From positions 1-50,520 of the forward strand of contig NZ_LOQI01000004.1 of assembly GCF_001517915.1 (NCBI RefSeq): a DNA stretch of 50,520 bases, in the 5' to 3' direction. The notes below the pieces were generated by a model. It saw only the letters and a program-made list of their open reading frames with translations, was not told the DNA's origin and did no database searches. Shown piece after piece: positions 42,782-50,520 of the stretch. Origin of the DNA: Oceanivirga salmonicida (GTDB taxonomy: Bacteria > Fusobacteriota > Fusobacteriia > Fusobacteriales > Leptotrichiaceae). The stretch's first letter is position 1, and each line of letters begins with the position of its first letter. The position numbers and the translations under genes were made by a program.

Positions 42782-43609
42782 GGTGAAATTGATAAATACT
42801 TGTCATAAAATAAAAGAAAAAACAAATTTATCTTTTAATTCAATAATAGCACATTATTTTTTGGAAAAAATTTTAGAGAAAATATCAAAAAGTATTTATG
42901 GTATGAATTTTATATTTAAGGGTGGTTTTGTTTTATCTAATTTTGTTGGAATAACTTCAAGAACAACATCTGATATAGATTTTCTTTTATATGGAATAGA
43001 ATTTACAAGAGAAAATGTACTAGGAATTCTTGAAACAGTTTTATATAAAAATAATGATGAAATAACATATAAAATTATAAGTATTGAAGAAATAAAAGAA
43101 CTAGATAGATATAGTGGGTATAGAGTAAAAATTTTATGTAAGCTTGAAAATATTAGACAAGTTATACCTTTGGATATAGCAATAGGGGATGTAGTTACAC
43201 CTAATCCTATAAGTTATAATTATAAAACTATTTTTTTGGATAAAGAAATAAATATCAAAGCATATACAATTGAAACTATGATTGCAGAAAAAATAGAAAC
43301 AATTTATAAAAAAAATATTTTTAATACAAGAAGTAAAGATTTTTATGATATATATATATATTATATAAAACTAGGAAAAAAGATATTGATATGAAAATAT
43401 TAAGAAAGGCGTGTGAAAATACTTTTAAATTTAGAGAAAGTGAATATGATATATTTAAGATAAAAAAATTAATTATAGAAATTTCGAAAAATCAATTATT
43501 TATTGATAGGTGGAATTTATATTTGAAAAATAATAGTTATGCAGAAGGAATAAGTTTTGAAAATGTTATTAATGTTATAATAGATGTAATAAATGAAATT
43601 GATAAATAA
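42774..43609 (+). pseudogene. AbiEii-type nucleotidyltransferase toxin, split by a frameshift
   Basis: Two overlapping frames give one toxin. Part one (42774-43394, 206 residues) has the nucleotidyltransferase motif FKGGFVLSN (48-56) and RTTSDIDF (63-70, Asp67 and Asp69). Part two (43391-43609, 72 residues) is the family C-terminus (KACENTFKFRE, WNLYLKNNSYAEGISFENVI). Adding one A to the six at 43376-43381 gives IKLGKKDIDMKILRK and a 278-residue protein of normal length. The tract with the next G is A-AAA-AAG in the correct phase, a canonical -1 frameshift site, so full-length toxin might still be made. Part two also has its own ATG overlapping the stop (ATGA). AbiEii-type enzymes block growth by modifying tRNA or another nucleotide acceptor. 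Confidence 0.85.
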
Positions 43610-43629
43610 AATTAAACAGGAGAAAGAAA

Positions 43630-45687
43630 ATGAATAAAAAAGTATACAAAGTAAGCAATATGACTTGTAGTTCTTGTGTAAATAAAATAGAAAAAACTTT
43701 AGAAGAAAAAGGCTATAATTCTAAGGTTAATTTACTTTCTGAAAAATTAGTTATTTATACGGATAATGAAGATAAAATTAAAGAAATTATGAATAGTATA
43801 GGTTACCCTATAAGTGAATTTAAAGATAATAAAGAAATAGAAAAAGAACAAGGATTTCTAAAAATTATTGTACTTTTGTTAATTGCAATATTTAGTATGA
43901 GTCCTATACCTGTTTATGCAAAGTGGGTTTTAGCAAGTATTTCAATGATACTTTGTTACCAACTTTTATTAGATGGATTTAGAAATACAATAAATTTATC
44001 ATTTAATATGAATTCTTTAATATTTATAGGTTCAATATCAGGTTATATATATAGTATATTTAATTTAGATAAGGTATATTTTTCTGGGATAACTGTAATA
44101 TTATTTACCATAAGTTTAGGTAAATTAATAGAACATAAATTAAAAATTAAAAGTAGGGGCTTAGTTGAAAAAATTAGTAACTTATTACCCAAAACTTGTA
44201 ATATATTAGAAGATAGTAATTTAAAATCAATAAATATAGAAAATCTTAAAGTAGGGGATATATTAGTAGTTAAAGAAGGAGAAATTATAGCTTCTGATGG
44301 TGAAGTTATAAAAGGTTATGCTAGTGTAGATGAAAATAGTATAACAGGAGAAAGTGCATATATATCTAAAAATGTAACAAACAAAGTAATAGGTTCAAGT
44401 ATAGTAGTTGAAGGGCAAATAAATGTAAAAGTTACAGAAATAGGAGACGATACTGTAATTTCTAAAATAGCCAATATAATGGAAATGACACAAGAAATAA
44501 AGCCTAATATTTCAAGAATAGCAGATAAAATAGCAAGTTATGTTATACCCGTTGTAATAGTAATAGCAATATTTACCGGTATAATTTGGTATATAGTAAC
44601 CAAAGATATGGCAAGGGCATTAAATAATTTTATGTCAGTTTTATTAATATCTTGCCCTTGTTCAATAGGACTTGCGACTCCTGCTTCAATTAGTATAGGA
44701 GTATCTTTATTAGCAAAACAAAATATATTAATAAAAGATGGTAAGGCTTTGGAAAAAGCATATAAAATAAGTGATATAGTAATGGATAAAACAGGGACTT
44801 TAACTAAGGGTAAACCCAAAGTAGTAGATATAAATCTTAGTGAAGAAGATATAGAATATGTATACAATATAGAAAAATATGTTCATCATCCATTATCTAA
44901 TGCAATAGTAAAATACTTAGAAAAAGAATATAAGCCTAAAAATATTGAATTAAGTGTTAGAAATTTTCAAGGTTTAGGTGTGTTTTCTAAACCATATAAT
45001 ATTGGGAACAAAGCATTGATGCTTAGAAAAAGAATAGATATATCTAATTACGAAAAAGATTATGAACATTTTACTTCTCAAGGTAAAACATACATATATG
45101 TAGCAAAAGAAGATAAAGTTGTAGGTTATATTTGCTTAATAGATGATGTTAGAAAAAGTAGTATTGAATTTATAAGTTCTTTAAAAGAAAAAAATATTAA
45201 ACCTTATATGTTAACAGGTGATAATGTAAGAACAGCAAACTATATTGCTAATAAATTAGGTATAGAAAATGTTAAAGCAGAAGTGTTACCTTATGAGAAA
45301 AGTCAGGAAATTGAAAAAATAAGTACTAAGGACAACTATGTAGCCATGGTAGGAGACGGTATAAATGATGCTGTGGCTCTGAAATCCGCTAATATAGGTA
45401 TTGCTGTGGGTAAAGGTTCTGATATCGCTCTATCAGCCTCTGATGTGATATTACTTAAAAATGATCTGAATGATATACATAAACTTATAAAAATAAGTAA
45501 ATATACTATGAAAAATATAAAAGAAAATTTATTCTTTGGATTTATTTATAATATGGTAGGTATAGTAATAGCAACAGGTATATTAGGAATAGAATTAAGT
45601 CCTATGTTAGCTTCACTATTTATGGTAATGAGTTCAATATCGGTATTACTTAATGCACTAAGACTTACGAGATTAAAGGTGGAATAA
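43630..45687 (+). CDS. copA: copper-type P1B heavy-metal transporting ATPase
   Basis: A 685-residue inner-membrane metal pump. One N-terminal heavy-metal-associated domain has CxxC (MTCSSC, Cys13 and Cys16). Membrane helices follow, with the transport motif CPC (342-344, SCPCSIGLATP), then the phosphorylation motif DKTGTLT (Asp386), the HHPLSNAIV motif of the nucleotide domain, and MVGDGINDAVAL. The CPC and single HMA domain point to Cu(I), with Ag(I) as an alternative. Site aggagaaag precedes the ATG. No metal regulator is encoded nearby and no separate promoter is evident after abiE. Confidence 0.9.
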   Translation: MNKKVYKVSNMTCSSCVNKIEKTLEEKGYNSKVNLLSEKLVIYTDNEDKIKEIMNSIGYPISEFKDNKEIEKEQGFLKIIVLLLIAIFSMSPIPVYAKWVLASISMILCYQLLLDGFRNTINLSFNMNSLIFIGSISGYIYSIFNLDKVYFSGITVILFTISLGKLIEHKLKIKSRGLVEKISNLLPKTCNILEDSNLKSINIENLKVGDILVVKEGEIIASDGEVIKGYASVDENSITGESAYISKNVTNKVIGSSIVVEGQINVKVTEIGDDTVISKIANIMEMTQEIKPNISRIADKIASYVIPVVIVIAIFTGIIWYIVTKDMARALNNFMSVLLISCPCSIGLATPASISIGVSLLAKQNILIKDGKALEKAYKISDIVMDKTGTLTKGKPKVVDINLSEEDIEYVYNIEKYVHHPLSNAIVKYLEKEYKPKNIELSVRNFQGLGVFSKPYNIGNKALMLRKRIDISNYEKDYEHFTSQGKTYIYVAKEDKVVGYICLIDDVRKSSIEFISSLKEKNIKPYMLTGDNVRTANYIANKLGIENVKAEVLPYEKSQEIEKISTKDNYVAMVGDGINDAVALKSANIGIAVGKGSDIALSASDVILLKNDLNDIHKLIKISKYTMKNIKENLFFGFIYNMVGIVIATGILGIELSPMLASLFMVMSSISVLLNALRLTRLKVE

Positions 45688-45784
45688 TGAAAAAATAAAT
45701 CTAGAATGTGTGAGAAATTTTATAGAAAAATATAAAGATAAAATGTCTAAACTTAGTATAAGAGAAGGTAGTAAATATATTTAA
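45687..45784 (+). pseudogene. short broken frame of unknown origin
   Basis: ATG at 45687 is followed by six A and an immediate TAA. One extra A would open a frame of 32 residues (MKKINLECVRNFIEKYKDKM and 12 more) to the TAA at 45782. I recognise no family. It could be the start or remnant of a gene displaced by the AAA ATPase module, or chance; the A-tract break resembles those in the three defence effectors. Confidence 0.25.
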
Positions 45785-45798
45785 TGTAATCTTGAAAT

Positions 45799-45827
45799 TT
45801 GCAAATTTCTAAAATAAATGGTATAAT
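45799..45827 (+). promoter_or_regulatory. promoter of the AAA ATPase-TOPRIM module
   Basis: TTGCAA (45799-45804) and a perfect TATAAT (45822-45827) are 17 bases apart, directly followed by a long inverted repeat. Confidence 0.6.
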
Positions 45828-45850
45828 TAGTTCTGAAAAGTAGAACTAAT
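45826..45850 (+). promoter_or_regulatory. 9-bp inverted repeat at the transcription start of the AAA module
   Basis: ATTAGTTCT (45826-45834) and AGAACTAAT (45842-45850) are perfectly complementary around GAAAAGT. The repeat begins in the -10 box and ends just before the ribosome binding site, so it is either an operator for a repressor or a 5' hairpin of the mRNA. There is no T-run, so it is not a terminator. Confidence 0.55.
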
Positions 45851-45867
45851 AGAGAGGTAGTGGTATT

Positions 45868-46947
45868 ATGATAATCATGAATATTGAATTAGATAATATA
45901 TATTCATTTAATGATTTTAAATTAAATTTTTCATACCCTAAAAAAATAGTAAATAATACAATTAGAAATGAATTTTTGGTTGATAAACCTAATTTTAGAT
46001 ATAAAAAGGTAAATATATTAATGGGGTCTAATGCTACTGGAAAATCAACATTAGGAAAGTCTATAATGAAAATTTTTAATTTTATTAATAAAAAAGAATT
46101 GTCTTTTTTAGAGGAATTTCATAATAATAAACAAAAAAAATTAAAATTTTCACTAGATTATATAAATAATTTTGATATAAATTATTTGTATAGAATTAAT
46201 TGTGAATATATAGATAAAGAAAATGTTAAATTAGAAATTTATAAGTCTAAAATAAATAAAACAGATTCTTATGAAAAATGTATAAAAAAATTTGAAAAGA
46301 TTTCAGATGATAATTTTGATTATTTAAATAATATAGAAAAAATAAAAATAGAAGGATGGAATTTTAGTTTTCCAGATTTTGATTTTATTGATACAGTTAA
46401 TTTAAATATATTTAATAAAATTTTAAAAACTTTAGATAATACTGTTAAAGAAGTAATTAAAAGCAAAGAAGTTAAAGATACATATATTATAAGTTTTAAA
46501 AATAGAAATGATAATGTTATCGTACAAAATGGCAAGGTTATTGATAGTTCTATTTTATCGACTGGAACTAAAAGTGGTATGGATATTGCTTCTATTTTGA
46601 CGGCTATTTATGAAAACAGAAATGGATTTTATTACTGTGATGAGAAATTTTCATTTATAAATAGTGAAATTGAAAAAACAATATTAAGTTTAATGATAGA
46701 ATTTTTACACGATAATACACAATTATTTTTTACAACACATAATATAGAAATTTTAGATATGGATTTGCCAATTCATTCATTTATATTTTTAAATAAAAGA
46801 GATAAAATTTCAGTAGTTAATCCAGAAAAATATATAAAGAAAAATGACGTTTCACTTAAAAATGCATTACAAAATGAAATGTTTGATTTTGAGCCTAATT
46901 TAGAATATTTATATATTTTAGAAGAGGAACTTAAAAATGAAAAGTAG
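45868..46947 (+). CDS. AAA/ABC-type ATPase of a two-gene defence module
   Basis: A 359-residue ATPase of the AAA_15/AAA_21 type. Walker A is GSNATGKST (53-61) after the N-terminal MNIELDNIYSFNDFKLNF pattern; the signature-like segment SSILSTGTKSGMDIASI and the degenerate Walker B FYYCDEKFSF follow, and then QLFFTTHNIEIL, the switch histidine region. Such ATPases pair with a nuclease in AbiL, PARIS, OLD/Gabija-like and related anti-phage systems. The downstream gene encodes a TOPRIM-like protein and overlaps by 11 bases. An alternative ATG is at 45877. Site agaggtag is moderate. Confidence 0.8.
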   Translation: MIIMNIELDNIYSFNDFKLNFSYPKKIVNNTIRNEFLVDKPNFRYKKVNILMGSNATGKSTLGKSIMKIFNFINKKELSFLEEFHNNKQKKLKFSLDYINNFDINYLYRINCEYIDKENVKLEIYKSKINKTDSYEKCIKKFEKISDDNFDYLNNIEKIKIEGWNFSFPDFDFIDTVNLNIFNKILKTLDNTVKEVIKSKEVKDTYIISFKNRNDNVIVQNGKVIDSSILSTGTKSGMDIASILTAIYENRNGFYYCDEKFSFINSEIEKTILSLMIEFLHDNTQLFFTTHNIEILDMDLPIHSFIFLNKRDKISVVNPEKYIKKNDVSLKNALQNEMFDFEPNLEYLYILEEELKNEK

Positions 46948-47439
46948 AAAATTATTGTATTATTTAGTTGAAGGGGATACAGAAAAAAACTAGTTGAAAG
47001 CATTAAAAATGAATATATACTTGCAGGTAGAATTAAAGTTCATAATGTTGTAAATCAAGAAATAACAGATACATTTTTAAGAACATTAAAACCAAAAACG
47101 ATAGTAATATTAATTTTTGATACCGATATAAAGAAATTAAAAATATTAGATAAAAATATTATGAAATTAAAAAAAAGTAAAAATGTAAATGATATAATTG
47201 CAATTACTCAAGTAAAATATTTTGAAGATGAAATTGTTTATTCTACGAATATAAATAATATAAAAGATTTATTAAATTCTAAATCAAACAAAGATTTCAA
47301 AAAAGACTTTATTAAGTGCAATAATGTTTTAACTAAATTAAAAGATAAAGATTTTTCAATTATTAAATTTTGGAGTAGAGAGGATTCTTATTTTGCAAAA
47401 TATAAGAATAGAGCAGAAGAAATAAAAATAATAAAATAA
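46937..47439 (+). pseudogene. TOPRIM-like nuclease partner of the AAA ATPase, split by a frameshift
   Basis: From the ATG at 46937 the frame stops after 18 codons (MKSRKLLYYLVEGDTEKN). The next frame continues as KLVESIKNEYIL ... IVILIFDTDI and runs to 47439. Adding one A to the seven at 46983-46989 joins LVEGDTEKKLVESI and gives 167 residues. LVEGDTE and IFDTDI fit the acidic motifs of TOPRIM/RloB-like nucleases. A-AAA-AAC (46984-46990) is in the correct phase for -1 frameshifting, and AAGGGGA about eight bases upstream resembles the ribosome-binding-like stimulator seen at known sites. An internal ATG at 47161 would give only a 92-residue C-terminal piece. Confidence 0.72.
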
Positions 47440-47470
47440 GTGAGCAATTTAAGGTTTTGCTCACTTTTAC
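47434..47470. terminator. bidirectional terminator between convergent genes
   Basis: AAGTGAGCAA (47438-47447) and TTGCTCACTT (47457-47466) form a perfect ten-pair stem with A-rich and T-rich flanks. It ends the TOPRIM-like gene from the left and the HAD gene from the right. Confidence 0.85.
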
Positions 47471-48144
47471 TAATTTATAATATCTAATATTTCTTTTAAG
47501 TCTTTAATTATATATGTTGGCTTTAATTCAGTTTCATTAGAGTTTGGATTAAACCAACAAGTATCTATTCCATAATTAATTCCTCCAATAATATCTGTCC
47601 TTAAAGAATCACCAATCATTAATATCTCATTTTTGTTAATATGAGAATAATTTTTTAAGCAAAAATCAAAAAAATTAGCATCTGGTTTTCCATGAGTTGC
47701 CTCTTCTGAGGTTACAACTAAATCAAAATATTTATTTAATTTAGTTACTAAAACTCTTGATTCTTGAACATATTTTATACCATTTGTTGCGACAACGATT
47801 TTTATTTTCTTATATATTTTTTCAAGTACTTGTATTGTGTCTTCTATAATATCATCTGCTTTGGCTAAATAGTCTAAGTACACTTTATTTGCATCTATAT
47901 CTATTTTAATGCCAATAGTTTCAAAGAAATCTTTAAATCTATTGTTTAATAGATATTGTTTAGTAATTTCTCCATTTTCAAATTTTTTCCAATAACTTCT
48001 ATTAATTTTATTATATATTTCTAAATATTCATTTTTAAATTCAATGTTTAAAAAATTAAAAAGTTTTTTCATACATTTAGGGTGTGATGCTTTGAAATCT
48101 AGAATAGTATCATCTAAATCTAATAATATTAGTTTATATTTCAT
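47470..48144 (-). CDS. HAD-family hydrolase, YjjG-like nucleotidase
   Basis: A 224-residue HAD phosphatase. Motif I is DLDDT (9-13, Asp9 nucleophile, Asp11 acid/base), motif II is VVATNGIKYVQ, and motifs III/IV are KPDANFFDF and MIGDSLRTDIIGGINYG. The cap after motif I and the overall length match the YjjG group of pyrimidine 5'-nucleotidases, which dephosphorylate non-canonical nucleotides; other HAD substrates remain possible. The binding site aaaaggaga on the minus strand (about 48150-48158) supports the start. It is the last gene of a minus-strand group, 15 bases after the next HAD gene. Confidence 0.85.
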   Translation of the reverse strand: MKYKLILLDLDDTILDFKASHPKCMKKLFNFLNIEFKNEYLEIYNKINRSYWKKFENGEITKQYLLNNRFKDFFETIGIKIDIDANKVYLDYLAKADDIIEDTIQVLEKIYKKIKIVVATNGIKYVQESRVLVTKLNKYFDLVVTSEEATHGKPDANFFDFCLKNYSHINKNEILMIGDSLRTDIIGGINYGIDTCWFNPNSNETELKPTYIIKDLKEILDIIN

Positions 48145-48159
48145 GTTTAATTCTCCTTT

Positions 48160-49110
48160 TTATATTGTTAAACTTTTATCTCCTTCAATGAATATTCCTT
48201 GATATTCATCTACTCTTTGTACCATATATCTATCATTTTCTTTATCTATTAATTTTTTAAAATCATCAGTTCTATTTCTATCTATTAAAAGTGATAATTT
48301 AGTGTCTTTATAGTTAGTTAGCATAGCTTCATCCCCCATACTATCACCGGCAACTATTAAAGGACCTTTATTATATAATGGATAAATATATTTATCTATG
48401 GTTTTAACTTTTTCTTTTCCCATAGGCTGTATAGCATTTGAATCAAAAAAACCTGTAAATTTATCATTTTCGATTTCTAAAGTCATACCATATATTTTAG
48501 TAATATATTTACTAATTGGTTTTAATACTTCTTCAACAATTATAGTTGCAGATGCTGAAACTACATAAATATCAATATTGTTTTCATACATGGATTTTAT
48601 AAGGCTTTTCATTTCCATACTAATGCTAAGTCCAGTTTTAAAATTTGATTTGTTATTATTATATTTAAATTCTTCAATATCAAAATTTAAACCTTTATGA
48701 TATGAAATTGCTCTTTTTGTAATTTCTAAAATTTCACTTATATCTTTATTAGACAGCATTATAAAGGTAATATCAACTTTATATTCTATATATAACATTC
48801 TTATCATGTATTCATAATTTGCTTGAAATTCTAACACTTCAAGACTTGTTAGTTCTTTATTAAAAGTTTTAGAGTATAGATTTATAAATTTTTCTATTTC
48901 TCTTTTTTGGCTTGAAAATCTAGGAAGTAATTTATTTCTTAATTCATCTATACTAATAGTAAATAACATATTTTTTAATATATAATGAGTAGTTGCAAAT
49001 TGAATATCATTCATCAATATGGTATTATCACAATCTAAAACTATGTAGTTTTTTCCGTTTTTTTCTTTTATAATTTCTTTTAATTTATTTGAAATTTTCT
49101 TATTGAACAT
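48160..49110 (-). CDS. HAD-family phosphatase, PSP-like
   Basis: A 316-residue HAD protein with motif I DCDNT (26-30), a long helical cap, motif II VVSASATIIVEEVLKPI and motif IV VAGDSMGDEAML. The SASA motif II and cap size place it near phosphoserine or phosphocholine phosphatases rather than YjjG. The N-terminus has no signal peptide, so it acts in the cytoplasm. The substrate cannot be named. Start at 49110 with aggg-type site on the minus strand; it is followed closely by the second HAD gene and preceded by a 76-base AT-rich gap. Confidence 0.82.
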   Translation of the reverse strand: MFNKKISNKLKEIIKEKNGKNYIVLDCDNTILMNDIQFATTHYILKNMLFTISIDELRNKLLPRFSSQKREIEKFINLYSKTFNKELTSLEVLEFQANYEYMIRMLYIEYKVDITFIMLSNKDISEILEITKRAISYHKGLNFDIEEFKYNNNKSNFKTGLSISMEMKSLIKSMYENNIDIYVVSASATIIVEEVLKPISKYITKIYGMTLEIENDKFTGFFDSNAIQPMGKEKVKTIDKYIYPLYNKGPLIVAGDSMGDEAMLTNYKDTKLSLLIDRNRTDDFKKLIDKENDRYMVQRVDEYQGIFIEGDKSLTI

Positions 49111-49186
49111 TTAATCACCCTAGTAACATTTTATAATATAGAGTATACGAAATCAAGAAAAATATTATAAACACTTATTTTATTAT

Positions 49187-50476
49187 TTATAAATTTGGTG
49201 AATCATTTGGTATACCTGATTTTTTTATTAAACTATTTTCTTTTCTTATCCATTCATACCAACCACCTGCATATACACCTATATTTTCATAACCTAGAGC
49301 TTTTGCTAAGTAATATGCTTCTGATGCTCTCCAACCTGTACCACAATGAAATGAGATTTTTTTATTTTTTGTTATTCCCCATTTTTCCCATCTGTCCTTA
49401 CATATTTCATAGTTGAATAATGTATTATCTATATTTCTGTAATCTTCCATGGCATATGGATTAGAACCTGAATGAGCAAATCTAGAGTTTTTAATATCGC
49501 CTAGTTTATCTATATAACTATAACCTGTTGTTTTCCCCATATATTCTGGAATACTTCTTACAGAAGCTATAACGGAATTTTCATCATTTATTAATTTTAA
49601 TTCTTCATCATAAGTTATAAGAATAGAATTTTTATTTTCTATAGTTCCGAAATTAGATTTAGATGATATATTAATTTTAGTTTCTAGTTTTCTATTTTCA
49701 AGTTTCCATAATTTTTTTCCGCCATTTATAACTTTTATATTTTTTACTCCTACATATTCCATAATAAATGCGGCTCTAAAACATGCTATCGTTGCTTTTT
49801 CAGTGCCATATAAAATTACAAGTGTATCTTTATCAATACCTAGATTTTCTAAAACTTCTTTTATTTTATTATTATCTGGTATTTGCCAAAATTTATCAGC
49901 TATAGAACTATCTATATTTGAGTATAAATCTAAATTTAATTCACCTGGATTATCATTTATATCATCTGATGATACATTAAGTGCAGTTTTTATATGTCCA
50001 GATGAATATTCATTTACTTCATTTGGAAGAGATACTTCAATAATTTTAAATGTTTTTCCGTTATATTTTTCAGGATTTTTATCATCTAATAGGGCTTGTA
50101 CCCAACGCGGAGATACATACATATCGTAGTTTTTAAGTTTATTTAGATTTTTATTTATTTTTACATAACTTTTAATACCATCATTTAATATATATAAATC
50201 TGTAAAACCAAGATTTATATATTTATTATATTCTTCTTTTGTTATTGATTCATCAGAATATATAACAGTTTTTTTATTTTTATCTATATTTTTTCTTTTT
50301 AACTCTAAATTAAGTTTATCTTTATCAAAATCTAACCAAGCAATAGGAAAATCTATAGCATTTGGTATATGACCACTTATACCAAAACTATTTTTCCAAC
50401 CTATATAATATTCTTCATCCCTTATGTCTATAATTTGAATATTATTATTTAAATTTTTTGAAAGTAGTTTTTTCAT
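49187..50476 (-). CDS. three-domain rhodanese-like sulfurtransferase
   Basis: A 429-residue protein made of three rhodanese-like domains: about 1-105 (IIDIRDEEYYIGW, GHIPNAIDFPIAW), 115-265 (GHIKTALNV, LVILYGTEKATIACFRAAFIMEYVGVKNIKVINGG) and 290-429. Only the third carries an active-site cysteine loop, FHCGTGWRA (Cys378), followed by SEAYYLAKALGYENIGVYAGGWYEWI, the standard end. The first two have lost the catalytic Cys (YSDES and YGTEK) and are probably structural or regulatory. Rhodaneses move sulfane sulfur from thiosulfate or a persulfide to an acceptor. No signal peptide. The site aaggggg on the minus strand (50485-50491) supports the ATG at 50476. Confidence 0.85.
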   Translation of the reverse strand: MKKLLSKNLNNNIQIIDIRDEEYYIGWKNSFGISGHIPNAIDFPIAWLDFDKDKLNLELKRKNIDKNKKTVIYSDESITKEEYNKYINLGFTDLYILNDGIKSYVKINKNLNKLKNYDMYVSPRWVQALLDDKNPEKYNGKTFKIIEVSLPNEVNEYSSGHIKTALNVSSDDINDNPGELNLDLYSNIDSSIADKFWQIPDNNKIKEVLENLGIDKDTLVILYGTEKATIACFRAAFIMEYVGVKNIKVINGGKKLWKLENRKLETKINISSKSNFGTIENKNSILITYDEELKLINDENSVIASVRSIPEYMGKTTGYSYIDKLGDIKNSRFAHSGSNPYAMEDYRNIDNTLFNYEICKDRWEKWGITKNKKISFHCGTGWRASEAYYLAKALGYENIGVYAGGWYEWIRKENSLIKKSGIPNDSPNL

Positions 50477-50520
50477 TTTACTAACCCCCTTGATATTGGC
50501 GGTACTGTAAAGTATACAGC

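Noticed and set aside
39216-47439. Simple base-calling error as the sole explanation of the three frame breaks
   Set aside because: Not excluded, but less favoured: the breaks affect only toxin-type genes while other genes with similar A-tracts are intact.
49195-50129. Plus-strand open frames of 73 and 108 codons
   Set aside because: They lie opposite the well-supported rhodanese gene, have low-complexity translation and no binding sites.

Overview
The window is a very AT-rich chromosomal segment, most likely from the Fusobacteriota, family Leptotrichiaceae (Leptotrichia, Sneathia or Streptobacillus type). The inference rests on four things: Gram-negative envelope genes (YadA-type trimeric adhesin, OmpA domain, lspA, mrdA) beside genes more familiar from Firmicutes (RNase J, Asp23/AmaP, fatty-acid kinase FakA/FakB), arginine encoded almost only by AGA, and the gene order of the housekeeping block. 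I see no rRNA, tRNA or CRISPR array.

Layout. (1) 1-1980: a TetR regulator with its own promoter and palindromic operator, and an alpha/beta hydrolase; both use CGN arginine codons unlike most of the window and may be imported. A convergent GNAT acetyltransferase follows. (2) 2579-10146: a nucleoside uptake and salvage operon (ribokinase, double-ATPase ABC protein, two permeases, BMP-type lipoprotein, two nucleoside hydrolases) with a LacI-type operator at its promoter. The LacI-family regulator (10329-11285) is transcribed separately after the operon. (3) 11322-11658: a truncated IS3-family element (orfA and one end only). (4) 12014-15652: a 1155-residue trimeric autotransporter adhesin whose YadA membrane anchor is followed by an OmpA peptidoglycan-binding domain; its leader can form competing hairpins at the ribosome binding site. 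(5) 15725-39035: a run of 20 co-directional genes with gaps of at most 26 bases, one clear promoter and one clear terminator: tex, ileS, lspA, glyQ, glyS, a HipA-like kinase, two Fic proteins, a degenerate Fic protein, ruvB, rsmE, two envelope proteins of unknown role, rsfS, mrdA, RNase J, a FakA-FakB fusion, a pseudouridine synthase, asp23 and amaP. (6) 39102-47470: an accessory zone in which defence modules alternate with ordinary genes: abiF with an upstream structured RNA, nusB, a STAS-receiver-PP2C phosphatase, abiEi/abiEii, a copper-type P1B ATPase, and an AAA ATPase with a TOPRIM-like partner. (7) 47470-50476, minus strand: a three-domain rhodanese and two HAD phosphatases.

How the genes work together. 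The nucleoside operon is a complete route: capture, import, hydrolysis to base plus ribose, and ribose phosphorylation. The HipA/Fic cluster sits inside the translation and cell-wall operon and is translationally coupled gene to gene. It combines a class II Fic (N-terminal inhibitory motif), a class III Fic (C-terminal inhibitory motif) and a Fic paralogue that has lost the catalytic motif, and a 19-bp direct repeat brackets the last two.

The most striking pattern is that all three defence effectors (AbiF, AbiEii and the TOPRIM-like protein) are split by a one-base frame change inside or next to an A-tract. Correcting one base in each restores a full-length protein, and two of the three tracts form canonical -1 frameshift heptamers in the correct phase. 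No housekeeping gene in the window is broken although many carry equally long A-tracts. This points to phase variation, programmed or transcriptional slippage, or selective inactivation; base-calling error cannot be excluded from sequence alone.
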